Assembly: GCF_035046485.1 (NCBI RefSeq)
Contig: NC_085136.1
Location: forward strand, 74,479,734 to 74,543,733
Reading direction: 5' to 3'
DNA length: 64,000 nt
DNA from: Aedes albopictus
Lineage: Eukaryota > Arthropoda > Insecta > Diptera > Culicidae
A program made the translations under genes and the position numbers. A model generated the notes under the pieces. It was not told the DNA's origin. It made no database searches and was given only the letters and a program-made list of their open reading frames with translations. This document shows positions 24,685-37,406 of the stretch, in pieces (within the stretch, counting starts at the first letter, position 1; each line of letters starts with the position of its first letter).

Positions 24685-25269
24685 GCAGACAGACGTTCTA
24701 GCTCGAACAAATTTATTCAAAATTTCTATGTAAATTTTCACTAGCGACACCTAGGCAACCGATTGCCACAGTGCAGTTGACAGTTTGAGAAACCACGTGC
24801 TTCCAGCCGCTTACTTACAACCCAATTCACCACCCACCGAGAAATAAAATCAAAACAAACACTGTCAAAATCATTTGCGTCACATTCACAAAGATTTTCC
24901 ATTGCGAGTAAAGTTCATCCAAATGCAGTTTTATTCAAGCAAATCTATGTAAACTAAAAGTAATAATGTGTAAAATAATTTACAAGAGTCCTGCGCTAAT
25001 TTGTGCAAACGATTGTAGACATTGAATAAAAGTCATATTACTCTGCACAAATTATGTGGAAACATTATTAGCGTGCAACACGTGCGGCGTTTTCCCGCCA
25101 TCCGGCTGGAAGACGACCGTGGTGACAGTTGTTGGTCGCAACGCACATGTGAGGCAGCGATTGAATAAGAACGTCGCTAACGCCATCTATTTGCTGATTG
25201 CCACTTGGCAATTTGTTGCGGCCATGTTTTTTACACAAGCTGCTGAGTCAAACTTGAACGTCTGTCTGC
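24685..25269. repeat. MITE with GCAGACAGACGTTC ends and 9-bp TSD
   Basis: The left end GCAGACAGACGTTC is inverted at the right (GAACGTCTGTCTGC). The 9-bp sequence GCTAATACC is on both sides (24676-24684 and 25270-25278). A 9-bp TSD would fit a Mutator-type source, an 8-bp one hAT or P; I lean to the former only weakly. Confidence 0.85.
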
Positions 25270-27540
25270 GCTAATACCATACAAATTTCATCAAAATCGG
25301 TTGAATATTGGTGGAGATATCGTTGAAACAAGAATTTTTCCAATTGAGAAGTTTGAGCAAACGAATGTTTTAAAAAATATCACTTCTTCACTGTTATAGC
25401 TCTAGATCCAAAAATACTGAACCGATTTCAATCTGTTCTGTATGTAAAGTATTCATGTAGAAATATTGTGTAAAAATTTCATTCAATTTGATCTAGCCGT
25501 AATAAAGTTATAGCCGTATATGTGGCACAACGGGTGAAAAAATTTGCTAAAATCTTATTTTATGATATTAACAATATCTGCGCCAATACCAAACTGAATT
25601 TGTTGCGGTTGTTATGGCATTAGCGACACATTATATATTATTCCTGTTCAAAAAAATAGTTGATTTTGTGAACGCAATGAAAAGCTATACATTATTTTCT
25701 GTGTCCAAATTTCATCGAATACAGTCTTTACTTCCCTGGTTCTAGTGCACCATAGAACAATCAACAAACGAAATGAAATGATTATGATGCAACAGTTTTT
25801 ATAATCATTGTCTCCTCATCAGCTAAACTCAAATGCTTTTTCCTTTTTTCAACTGTCGAACTATTTATAAACAATTCAGTTTTGGGGTGTTTTTATGAAT
25901 TTTTAAACTACGTAACGGCAAATTATTCAACCTCAAGAAATTCAATCTTGTGTTCTGATGCAGCCATGCTGAGAGACGACGGAGTACACATTATAGAGCG
26001 ACACGGCTAAATACTAATGCACACTGTGAACGCGCAGGCGCGAAAGAAGAAACACAAAGAAAGAGAAATGTTCTTTTTACTCACGGAATAATACATCGAC
26101 ATATTATTCCGTACGGAAAATCAACAACTGACTGACACCATCGCACGACAGTGCCATCTGTTGGCAAATAGCTTTCTGGCTGCGAATTACTTATCAACTG
26201 CGAACGCTTAAGTAATTTTGATTGCAAAAGTTTTACGTGAGCATTACTTGTCCTATCCTTTTACACAGTACTTACCAGGTGGAAACTAGCCATAAACATG
26301 GTCCGAAAGCACTCACACATCTATAAAATGCTTACCCCAACATCGCCACAACGAAGAAGGTGTAGCAAATCCATCACGCCAACTTCCAAGTGCAGCTTTG
26401 GCCGTGATGAATAACGCGCTGGTACTCACGACAGCATCCACAAAAAGTTGGTCGGTTTCGCCTTTTTTATCCTTTCTTTAGTCGTTCTCCTCCCCATCCG
26501 CTTACCGACGGTCTAAAAATAGACTTCCGAGCTTCCGCAGTTGCTGCCGTCACCAACACAATCACATTCCGGGTTTGTAAGTGGCAAAAGTGCAGTCATT
26601 TGAATCAATCCATTATTTCATGTTGAAAATACCATATCTCTGTTTGTTTTAACAAACTGTCAAAAATTTCGTCAAATGAAAATATTTGTATTATCAAACA
26701 ATAGAACAGTTCAGTTTAAACTAGAAATTAGTTTGTCGCTATAGTAAACTGAAAAATTGGTTGATTTTAACTAGAATTTAATTGTGTTTACAATTTATTT
26801 TTCTGCGTGTACTTAAAAATGAGTAAACATGTCGTTTTAATCAATGCTTCATCAAACTATGTAGAAATTGAGATAGGCCTTTAGAAGCCTATTATCAGGA
26901 TATACCCAATTGTCAACCAAAATCACACCATAAACGAATACCCGGAATACATAGTAAAGAACGGAAACCACATCTTCACAACCCAAAAGCCAAATGACTA
27001 CGTTCAAAAGTATGCATACCTCAAGGAACTCAACGATGGATGCATCGCGCCTTTAATCATTGGGAGAAAACCTGTATGCAGCGCAGTTTTCAATAATCGG
27101 ACAATCTATGAACTCATCTCGGATAATACAATTTTAATTTCAAACATCAGATACAAGACACTGGAATCGAACTGCGGCCTGGATAACCGTACATTGGAGG
27201 GTAATTTGCTAATCCAATTTGCAAATTGCACAATCAAAATCAATAACCAGACATTTAGGAGCGAGGAATTCACCAGCCAGCCTGTATTGATACACAACTC
27301 ATTCTACAACCTCAACCCAGATTGGAACCTTAAAGACGAACCCGATTTAGGAGCAATTCACCAAAATACAATAGAGAACCGCCGCCACCTGGACCACGTC
27401 TACCTGGAGCAGAGCAAACTGAACTTCAAATTTTGGAATCTATTCGGAGGAGTTTCATTGACAGGATCTACATTTCTAATCATCGGCATAATCATCATAC
27501 TCAAATACGGAACGGGACGTTCCTCACTTAGGGGGGGAGT

Positions 27541-28432
<892 letters not shown>

Positions 28433-28450
28433 GGCGCAGTCTTCGGAAAA
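28433..28450 (+). other. Element B primer-binding site
   Basis: GGCGCAGTCTTCGG follows the LTR directly. The 9-base core is shared with element A and with 17.6/297-type elements. Confidence 0.75.
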
Positions 28451-28663
28451 GTGTGTGGAAGTAGTGAAGGACTTTGAGTGAAAATAGTGAAACCAAAGAC
28501 ATTACGAAATTTCCAACTTTAGCAAACTTCAGTGTGAAGAACCGGATCATCGGCAACAGCCACAGTTGAGGGAATATCATTCTGTTTGAGTGATTCGGAA
28601 GCGACAGAAGGACCCACACGCAACAACCTACAACCCACGGGACAACCACGAGACGACTCCGGG

Positions 28664-28686
28664 ATGAAAATTATTCTCCTGTAAGT
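28664..28686 (+). promoter_or_regulatory. Element B env leader exon end and splice donor
   Basis: An ATG at 28664 is followed by five codons, mostly for hydrophobic residues, and two bases of a sixth. A consensus donor GTAAGT follows at 28681. The acceptor TTTCAG ending at 33304 leaves one base to complete the sixth codon, so the two exons are in frame. This would supply the start and first part of the env signal peptide on a spliced mRNA, as known for gypsy env. Confidence 0.8.
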
Positions 28687-28891
28687 AAAACCTTCTTTTT
28701 TAAATCATAAAGTGATCGAAAAGAACCACATTCAAATAACCAGTGCTAGTGATACGAGTGAAGAGGGCATATCTTTCATTTCCATCCACGGCATTTAATT
28801 ATTTTCATACGCGATCAGTCGCACAATAAACCCAAGTGAAACGGGAAACATAGTGTCTAGTGACAAAACAAAGAAAAAAAAAACTACAATC

Positions 28892-29860
28892 ATGAATAAT
28901 GATTACCAAGTTCAACAAGACGGGGAACTGCCAGACGTTCCATCGCCAACACTTGAAGAGCAGCTAATTGATCAAATTACCCAGCTCACAAACAATCAAA
29001 ACATGCTGATGCAAACGATTGCCGAACTGAAGGCAAAAAACGACGATCCGTTCCTAGCTTTTAGAACACCGGATCCCGTCAAAAATCTGCCCACATTTGG
29101 TGGCAATAAAAAAGAAACTAGCGCATGGCTAGAAGATGCAGAAAATACTCTTGACTTATTTAAGGAATACAGAGGGAAACCGATGTATTCACAAATAGTC
29201 AGAGCGATAAAAAACAAGATTATTGGCGAGGCTAAAGGAATCCTGATAGCCGCCGGTAACCCCAACAGTTGGGACGAAATTAAATCCGTTTTAATTAATT
29301 CATACGGGGATAGACGTGACCTTAGTCTTATGACACTCACCAGATTTATAGACGGCTTATCGGATGAACTATCTTTCCACGTGAGAAGTTATAGACCAGA
29401 ATCGCTGGAAGAAGCGTACGAAATCACAGTTCAATATTCAAACGCCGCTTATAGGCAAAAATTAAACAAAAAACCCACACAAGACCGCCAGTGGCACGCG
29501 GATAAAAGAACACAATCTCAGCCACAAGGTCAAATACCATCGAGTCTTCAGAACCCGCAAGCAAAGTTTAACACCCAGCAACCTCAAAATCTAAATAATA
29601 AGTTTAATGGATCAGGAAGATTTAGAAACCAGAAAAATAATTTAGATGACGACGTTTCGATGAGAACGGCCAAGTCAAAAATTGAGGTGAATAACCACAA
29701 CAGCTGTGCAACGCAAAACGAATGCGGTAATTCGAGGGAGAAAGAATATGACACCCCACATCAGCCGGACGACTCAGTGCTCGAGTCAGACGATGATGAA
29801 TATTTAGTTGATGACGAGCTAAATTTTCTCGTGGAAGAGACGCTAAGGGGAAAAACGTGA
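28892..29860 (+). CDS. gag: Element B Gag, shortened
   Basis: ATG at 28892 starts a 322-codon frame. It has a capsid-like region (NLPTFGGNKKETSAWLED) and a C-terminal acidic tail, with no CCHC knuckle. Next to element A, the stretch after YGDRRDLS jumps straight to the LM..F(I/V)DGL block, missing about 50 residues that element A still has (from about 12297 to 12459). The downstream RPESLEEAYE block is kept. The loss is in frame, so the ORF stays open, but it removes part of the capsid domain. The frame ends in TGA at 29858-29860, two codons after a -1 slip site. Confidence 0.85.
   Translation: MNNDYQVQQDGELPDVPSPTLEEQLIDQITQLTNNQNMLMQTIAELKAKNDDPFLAFRTPDPVKNLPTFGGNKKETSAWLEDAENTLDLFKEYRGKPMYSQIVRAIKNKIIGEAKGILIAAGNPNSWDEIKSVLINSYGDRRDLSLMTLTRFIDGLSDELSFHVRSYRPESLEEAYEITVQYSNAAYRQKLNKKPTQDRQWHADKRTQSQPQGQIPSSLQNPQAKFNTQQPQNLNNKFNGSGRFRNQKNNLDDDVSMRTAKSKIEVNNHNSCATQNECGNSREKEYDTPHQPDDSVLESDDDEYLVDDELNFLVEETLRGKT
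29848..29854 (+). promoter_or_regulatory. -1 ribosomal frameshift site
   Basis: GGGAAAA lies in the phase G GGA AAA of the gag frame, two codons before the gag stop, and pol is open in the -1 frame. This fits the X XXY YYZ rule. Confidence 0.75.
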
Positions 29861-32800
29861 AATGTAACAATTTTATACCTTATATTTCAATAAAAACATC
29901 CAAAGGAGAAATGAAATTCTTGGTCGACACTGGTGCGAACAAAAATTACATTTCCCCCGAACACGTGAATATCGATAACTGTAAAAATGAAACTGGAATC
30001 CGAGTAACGAACATAAATGGAACCATAACTATTAACAAATCTGTTTCATTTGACCCTTTCCAAATTAACAAAAAGCAAAAATTTTTTGTTTTTAAATTCC
30101 ATAAATATTTTGACGGGTTGATCGGCTACGAGTCGCTCAGAGACCTCAATGCTCAGATCGACATAAGAAAAAACACTTTGAAAATTGGTAGAAAAACCTT
30201 CCAGATGCTCAAACGTTTCCCAGATAATCATCAAAATATCAATATAAACGAGCAAGAATTCCAGTACATTTCGCTTCAAACAAAAAAAGACGGTGATTTT
30301 TTGATAACAGATGAAATAAATTATAGCTCATTTAAAATTTTACCCGGCCTATACAGAAGCACCAATAGCAAAGCAATTGTGGCAATCCAAAATATTTCAA
30401 AATGTACTCAAGAGATTAATTTAAATCAAGTCAAATTAGATAACGATCCATTCGATTTGTTGGAATTGCCAACGCAAATTGACCCGACTAACTATAATTT
30501 TCGCGATGACCACATGAATAATGAAGAAAAAGAAGCACTACAAGAGGTTATTAAACGAAACAAAGAAGTTCTTTACACGGAGTCCGATAAACTTTCATTT
30601 ACACACAAAATCAAGCACAAAATTCGCACTACAGATTGCATTCCAGTGCACACGAAATCTTACAAGTATCCTTACGCGTTCGAAAACGAAGTTCAGGAAC
30701 AAGTAAGAAAAATGTTAAATGACGGGATAATTAAAGAATCAATCTCACCATACACGTCACCTGTATGGGTAGTCCCGAAAAAAACCGATGCAACCGGTCG
30801 AAAAAAGTTTCGTCTAGTCATAGACTACAGGAAACTTAATGAAAAAACAATAAACGACAAGTATCCAATACCGGAGATTACAGATATTTTAGATAAACTG
30901 GGTAGAGCTACCTATTTTACTACCATTGACTTAGTGTCCGGTTTCCACCAAATTCAAATGGCGGAAGAAGACACAGAAAAAACAGCATTCTCGGTAAACG
31001 GAGGGAAATATGAGTTCACTCGTATGCCATTTGGGTTGAAAAACGCCCCGGCAACCTTCCAGAGAGTTATGGACTGTGTATTAAGAGAACTAATAGGAAT
31101 ATGTTGTTTCGTTTACATGGACGACATAATCATATTTTCCAGCTCTCTCCAAGAACACAAGAAACACATCGCCCAAGTTTTACAAAAATTGAGAGAGGCT
31201 CAATTAAAAATTCAACTTGATAAATGTGAGTTCTTCAGAAAAGAAACTCAATTCCTAGGGCACACTGTTTCTGAAGAAGGTGTGAAGCCAAACAGTGACA
31301 AAATAGAAGTCATTAGAAAATGGCCAATACCTAGAACAGAAAAAGAAGTTAGACAATTTCTAGGAACATTGGGTTATTATAGGCGATTTATAAAGGATTT
31401 CGCTAAATTAGTAAAACCACTTACAGCACTACTCAGAAAAGATGCTGAATTCATAATAACAGAGGAAATCAAAGAAAGCTTTGAAAAATGCAAACAAATT
31501 TTGACTTTAGACCCTGTGTTAACATACCCAGATTTTAACAAAGAGTTTACACTAACAACAGATGCAAGCGACTTTGCAATAGGCGCTGTACTTTCGCAAG
31601 GGTCAGTAGGTAAAGACAGACCTATAGCTTACGCATCAAGAACTTTAACCCAAACAGAAGAAAGATATTCTACAACTGAAAAAGAATTTCTCGCTATTGT
31701 ATGGGCAGTTAAACATTTCAGACCGTATCTGTACGGACGAAAATTCAAATTGTTCACAGATCACCAGCCTTTGACATTTTCCATGACTAACGCAAACCAT
31801 AGAATCATAAGAGGTAAACTCGCGTTAGAAGAATTCGATTACGAGCTAATATATAAACCGGGAAAACTAAATTCGGTAGCTGATGGTTTGTCTCGAATTA
31901 AAGTCGATGAATTGAATGCGAATTCGCAAGCATCGATGGATGTCGAACCTTCGGAACATGAAAAAGACACCGATCAAGAAAGCGATGGAATGACGGTGCA
32001 CTCCGCGGACTCTAGTGACGATTATTACATACGTTACACTGAGAGACCCATAAACTTTTTCAGAACCCAAGTGATTTTCAGAATAAGTGGTAACGATATC
32101 AACACGTACGAACAAATCTTCCCCAGATATCATAGACACATAATCGCCAAGAGTGAATTTACAGAAGAGGATATAGTCGAAACCCTTAAGCAAAAACTTA
32201 ACCCTAGAGGAATAAGCTGCATTAAAATTCCTATATCTCTAGCTCAATTACTCCAAGAAACATTTAAAAAACATTTCTCATCTAACAAAATCTATAAAGT
32301 ATTCATTTCAGAAACTTTACTACAGGACGTGAGAATGGACAACGAGCAGGACGAGCTCGTGAGAGAAACACACAACTATGGGCACAGAGGACCCAAAGAG
32401 AACCGAATACAAATCTTACAACAATATTTCTTCCCACAGCTCGACCGAAAGCTTAAAATTTTCTATGAATCTTGCGATATCTGTAAAAGAGCCAAATATG
32501 ACAGAAGGCCACCAAAATTAATTCATAAAAGCGTATTTGGAGATAACCCTTTCGATCGAGTACACATTGACATATTTTTTCTCAAAGGGCAAACGTGGCT
32601 TACTATAGTAGATTCTTTCTCAAAATTTGCAAACGCGATCCCATTACCATCCAGAACAATAGTCGACATAAAAAACGCTATTACAGAGCACATACGACAT
32701 TTTGGCAGACCAAAAACTATAGTAGGTGACCAAGAGCCATCTTTCAGGTCAATTGATTTTATCGGGTTTTTGAACGACTTAGGCATCGAAATACATTTCG

Positions 32801-33270
32801 CTAGTAATTCTAACTCCAACGGAATAGTAGAGCGTTTCCACTCTACACTTATCGAAATTTACAGAACGAACAAAGCGAAGTTCGAAAATTTGAATACAAC
32901 AGAAATGATCAACATCGCGGTTGACATTTATAATAATACATTTCATCAATCGACGAAACGACAACCTCGAAGTTTAATTTTTAACGAATCAAAAGTCATA
33001 AATATGGAAGAAATTACGGAAAAATTCAAAAATCTGCATTCGGCGGTAAAAGTAGAACTTCTTAAGAGGAAAACTAAATACGAGGAAAAGCACGAAAACA
33101 AAGAAAAACCTAAACCCCTTGAAGCCGGAGAAAAGAAATACGTTAAAATATCTCAAAGATTAACCAAAGATAAAGACCCATTCAAACTCATAACAATCCA
33201 AAATGATAACGATTTAACATTTCGCGATACAAACGATATTAAAATCCATAAAAACCGAATAAAAAAGTAA
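29857..33270 (+). CDS. pol: Element B Pol: protease, RT, RNase H, integrase
   Basis: It is open for about 1,137 codons. There is no ATG at its beginning; entry is by -1 frameshift from gag. In order: aspartic protease FLVDTGANKNYI (residue ~25); RT with TTIDLVSGFHQI and the catalytic YMDDIIIF (~420); RNase H LTTDASDFAIGAVLSQG (~565); the zinc-binding HHCC of integrase, H-x3-H...C-x2-C (~850-880); and the integrase core with HIDIFF, GDQEPSF and NGIVERFHSTLIE supplying the D, D, E residues. All catalytic motifs are intact, so this copy may still encode active enzymes. The length is close to that of 17.6 and gypsy Pol. Confidence 0.93.
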   Translation: MKCNNFIPYISIKTSKGEMKFLVDTGANKNYISPEHVNIDNCKNETGIRVTNINGTITINKSVSFDPFQINKKQKFFVFKFHKYFDGLIGYESLRDLNAQIDIRKNTLKIGRKTFQMLKRFPDNHQNININEQEFQYISLQTKKDGDFLITDEINYSSFKILPGLYRSTNSKAIVAIQNISKCTQEINLNQVKLDNDPFDLLELPTQIDPTNYNFRDDHMNNEEKEALQEVIKRNKEVLYTESDKLSFTHKIKHKIRTTDCIPVHTKSYKYPYAFENEVQEQVRKMLNDGIIKESISPYTSPVWVVPKKTDATGRKKFRLVIDYRKLNEKTINDKYPIPEITDILDKLGRATYFTTIDLVSGFHQIQMAEEDTEKTAFSVNGGKYEFTRMPFGLKNAPATFQRVMDCVLRELIGICCFVYMDDIIIFSSSLQEHKKHIAQVLQKLREAQLKIQLDKCEFFRKETQFLGHTVSEEGVKPNSDKIEVIRKWPIPRTEKEVRQFLGTLGYYRRFIKDFAKLVKPLTALLRKDAEFIITEEIKESFEKCKQILTLDPVLTYPDFNKEFTLTTDASDFAIGAVLSQGSVGKDRPIAYASRTLTQTEERYSTTEKEFLAIVWAVKHFRPYLYGRKFKLFTDHQPLTFSMTNANHRIIRGKLALEEFDYELIYKPGKLNSVADGLSRIKVDELNANSQASMDVEPSEHEKDTDQESDGMTVHSADSSDDYYIRYTERPINFFRTQVIFRISGNDINTYEQIFPRYHRHIIAKSEFTEEDIVETLKQKLNPRGISCIKIPISLAQLLQETFKKHFSSNKIYKVFISETLLQDVRMDNEQDELVRETHNYGHRGPKENRIQILQQYFFPQLDRKLKIFYESCDICKRAKYDRRPPKLIHKSVFGDNPFDRVHIDIFFLKGQTWLTIVDSFSKFANAIPLPSRTIVDIKNAITEHIRHFGRPKTIVGDQEPSFRSIDFIGFLNDLGIEIHFASNSNSNGIVERFHSTLIEIYRTNKAKFENLNTTEMINIAVDIYNNTFHQSTKRQPRSLIFNESKVINMEEITEKFKNLHSAVKVELLKRKTKYEEKHENKEKPKPLEAGEKKYVKISQRLTKDKDPFKLITIQNDNDLTFRDTNDIKIHKNRIKK

Positions 33271-34871
33271 TAAAATAATTAAATCGATAAATCTCTAATT
33301 TCAGATTCATATCAATCGTCACTGCAACAGTTTACCAAGACATTAGCAACCATAATGGATTAATAACCATCAACCTACATAAAGTGAGAATCAGAACAGG
33401 ATACCATAGAATCATTCATAAAGTAGATCTCAATGATGTACAATCAAACTTGTTATATATTGAAAATGTCAGTAATCTATTAAACCTTACAGACCACCTA
33501 GCAGATACATTTCTATATAAACTTAATATTGCAAAAAACAAGCTGAACAGCCTATATCCAAAACGTCATAAGAGAGGATTAATAAACGCGCTAGGAACCG
33601 TAATAAAGTTTGTAGCAGGAAATCCAGATAACGAAGACCTTGAACTTGTACAACATAATTTGGAAAAAATCGAATCAACCGAGAATCGCATTATAAGCAA
33701 CCAGGATAGACAGATTAAAATCAATAACTCTTTACAAAAAACGGTTAATAAAGTATCAATTACAATAGCCAAGATTGCCAAACGAATGAGTACGGACAGG
33801 GAAACGTTCAGGAAAGATGTAGAAGAAATTAACTTGATTCTAAATTTGGATATAATCATTAAAATTCTTGAAGACATAGAAGAACAAATTATTTTTTCAA
33901 AATCAAACATCCTTAACAAAAACATTCTATCCCGCTTAGACAAAGATTATATCATTGGATTTTACAAAAAGCAAGGGATCAAACTTTATTTTGATGACGA
34001 AATCTTGGAATCTGTTAAATGTATTACAACACTGAAAGACGAGCATATTGTTTTTATAATAAAACTACCAGTTGTAGAAAGTCAGGAATATCAGCTCATC
34101 CAACTAGAGGCAACAAACATCAACGGGAGCAGAATCAATTTGGAGACCCAGTATGTGGCCAAATTCAGAAAGTCCATGTACAAGCAGAGCGAGAGATGCG
34201 TGTTATGCGACAACACTCACAAATTAGCCGATGAGTGTGTCTACAACATATTAACCAACCAGGCGGCAAAGTGCAACATGTCCAAGGATACAAACCAATT
34301 CATTCTAAAAGAGATCATCCCAGGTACCATCCTTCTTGATACCCGAGTTAGGGTACACGTTTACGACTCTTGTGGAGATGACCGTATTATAGCGGCTACC
34401 ACAATAATTGAAACGGAAAATTGCACGGTAAAAATACTCAATCAAACGTTCTTGCAAAACTTCCAAACCTTATCGAACGCCGAGTTTTCCACACCAATTT
34501 TTGGGAAACGTATTGAAGCAAACAAGCAGATCGCCGATGTAGAAGAAGTCCATCAGGCACACTTGGAGAACTTGGAGGAGATCGCAAGGATCCGATTGCA
34601 GCTGTCCAATTCACAAATGATCGGAGGAGCCACTATTGCCTCCATAACCATTTTTCTTTTGATCATAGTCTATCTTCACAGATTCAGGAAGCAGTGCTTT
34701 GGTAAAGCAACAAACACCAAGGCAGAAATCATTGCGGACAAGGTAACCAGTCTGGAGACGATATCAGCAGAGGGAAAGCCAACACCTTCAAAGTTCATCC
34801 CTCTCCCAAGGCTTACGAGGTTAGAAGTCCAGGAGAAGTCGAACGAGGACGCCCGACACTTAAGGGGAGAG

Positions 34872-35664
<793 letters not shown>

Positions 35665-35808
35665 TGAAATGCTCAAATCGATTTGATTTCAATTTTCCCC
35701 GATGAAAGATTTTCTAGTCTTCACCATCGATTTTTATACTGTTAATACTAACTTTTAACGAAAAAAAAAATATGAGGTTCATGCTAGTTCGATAATAATC
35801 ATGTTTCA
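35665..35808. repeat. Inverted partner of 7583-7728
   Basis: It is the reverse complement of the sequence near the start of the same intron and ends at the splice acceptor (GTTTCAG) of the next protease exon. Confidence 0.8.
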
Positions 35809-35809
35809 G

Positions 35810-37042
35810 CATACAGTGGGTCCGCTGACCTTGGATCGGGACTGTACTACAAAGGCCACGAGCATTTATTTCAGGCATGGGTTTTGGCAGGATTCGTATC
35901 ATCCGAAATGGAAGGTAACAATTCTGGAAGATACACCATATTGACTAGTCTTCGGCCGTATATCTCGTGGATTGAAGGAAATATGTCTAGCAAAAAATCT
36001 AGAAGAATCAGTGAAGAAGGTAGTGATTATTAACGGAAATGTCACTTGAATTGTAGGAATAATTTACTTATTGAAATTCAGAATGCGAGCGTTTCGACAG
36101 CTTGACTTGGAAAAGCAGCGGATTCTGTAAAAATTCTTGGGACGCTGATTTAAGATATCCGCCGCATGTGGTAAGTATTGCGCTAATTCCTGAATTTGCA
36201 GCAATCGAGCTCTTCTTTTGACAGGTCTCGCTCCATGATGATTTTTTGAGCACCATTTGTCTCGGTGTACTTGTGTCAGAAAATTTCACTTTGACTTCAT
36301 GCCAATGCCTACGGTAAGATGAACATTACATCCCTCTGAGAGCGTAGATCATATGTATCATAAGTATATCATATATTCAGGCACCATAGTCGTCCAAAAA
36401 CAGTCAAAATCAGCTATCATGACATTATCAACATTTCGGAAATGATGTGCCATCCAGACTTTAATTCCGCCAACTTTCAAAATGATATCGGGGTTGTGCG
36501 GTTATCCACTGCCGTTACACTATCCAGTAAATTGGTTCCGGCCTGTTTGGCAAATAGTTTGTCGGAGAACCACGAGGACGCTATGTTACAAACACGGCTT
36601 TTGCACGTTGGTGATGGTATGTTTTTTTTTTCATTTATTTTCACACACACGCACAACCCTTTTATGATCTGTTCTTCTAGTATTTCAACGATCATCGTAT
36701 GACTACATCGGTACAAAGGACGAATGCGACAAGTTGATCAAAGAACCACATCTCCTGAAACCTGGCCAGGCATGTCTGATCAACCCTAGCTCGGAAATGA
36801 ACAAATTCAACGGAAGTATTGTGCAGATGGTAGATAGTCGGACCTGTCGCTTCACGGTGACTGGAATAGGGAGCACTGCCATTGAAAATCCTGATATCAG
36901 TTCAGCCCACAGAGTTGGCATTGTTCATCGTATTGACCACTATCTAGATTGGATAGAGAAGATCGTGTGGGAGAAGAGTTTCCACTGTGCAATGGGTAGA
37001 CCTCTGGTTGCCACAAGCTTATTTAGAGTAAGGTGTGTTTAA
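35810..37042 (+). CDS. Serine protease homologue, exons b-f (catalytically dead)
   Basis: Five exons: 35810-36019, 36082-36170, 36225-36313, 36381-36616 and 36681-37042, all with GT-AG introns of about 50-70 bp, stop TAA. Exon b ends the first chymotrypsin-fold domain. Where the paralogue at 52.6 kb has GPGDSGGG, this gene has GSADLGSG, so the active serine is replaced by leucine. Exons c-f form a second domain. Its His site reads TSCQC, the Asp site (NDIGVVRL) is kept, and no GDSGG follows, so it too is inactive. Exon order, phases and the ECERF start of the second domain match the paralogue. It likely acts as a secreted non-catalytic regulator (inference). The end may be further spliced at AGA/GTAAGG near 37028. 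Confidence 0.75.
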
Positions 37043-37191
37043 TATTTAATCTAAGGGGAATTTTGGGAAATCCTGAATAAAACATCGTTGATAAAACTAC
37101 CATCGGAATACAAAACATTGTTGAGGGTACACTGTTGCACTGATGGATATAAATCGCAGTGTTTTTCACTTAGATACTTTACTTTCTATTA

Positions 37192-37352
37192 GGGTTCGTT
37201 CAAATAGTACGTAACGCTAAGGGGAAGGGAGGGAGTCTAACACTGTGTTACGCTTCATACAAAATTTCAAAAATTCTCATACAAAAGTTGTTGGGGGGGG
37301 AGGTGGTCTGAAATTGTCAAATTTTGCGTTACGTTATATTTGAATGAACCCT
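37192..37352. repeat. TA-flanked MITE, GGGTTCGTTCAAATA ends
   Basis: The inverted ends GGGTTCGTTCAAATAGTACG and CGTTATATTTGAATGAACCC are flanked by TA at 37190-37191 and 37353-37354. A GGGGGGGG run is in the middle. Confidence 0.88.
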
Positions 37353-37406
37353 TACAGTAACCGCACTCGAACCTTATGCCGCTTTTCTTTTTGATCACAG
37401 TTGCAT

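Larger units (their letters stand above)
21492..26809. mobile_element. Inner TA-flanked element with CACGCAGAAAAAT ends
   Basis: CACGCAGAAAAAT and ATTTTTCTGCGTG are inverted at the ends, flanked by TA (21490-21491, 26810-26811). No transposase is seen. The interior holds a foldback unit (22550-23405), a degenerate TTCC repeat field, and a MITE with a 9-bp TSD (24685-25269). Stretches 21560-22250 and 25280-26600 show nothing recognisable. Confidence 0.65.
21135..26889. mobile_element. TA-flanked insertion in env (outer of a nest)
   Basis: TA stands at 21133-21134 and 26890-26891. The ends GGGTCCTAAA and, inverted, GGCTTCTAAA match at 8 of 10 positions. Removing it with one TA makes the env frame run straight across the join. 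Only about 430 bp belong to this element; the rest is a second element (21492-26809) inserted in it. Confidence 0.7.
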
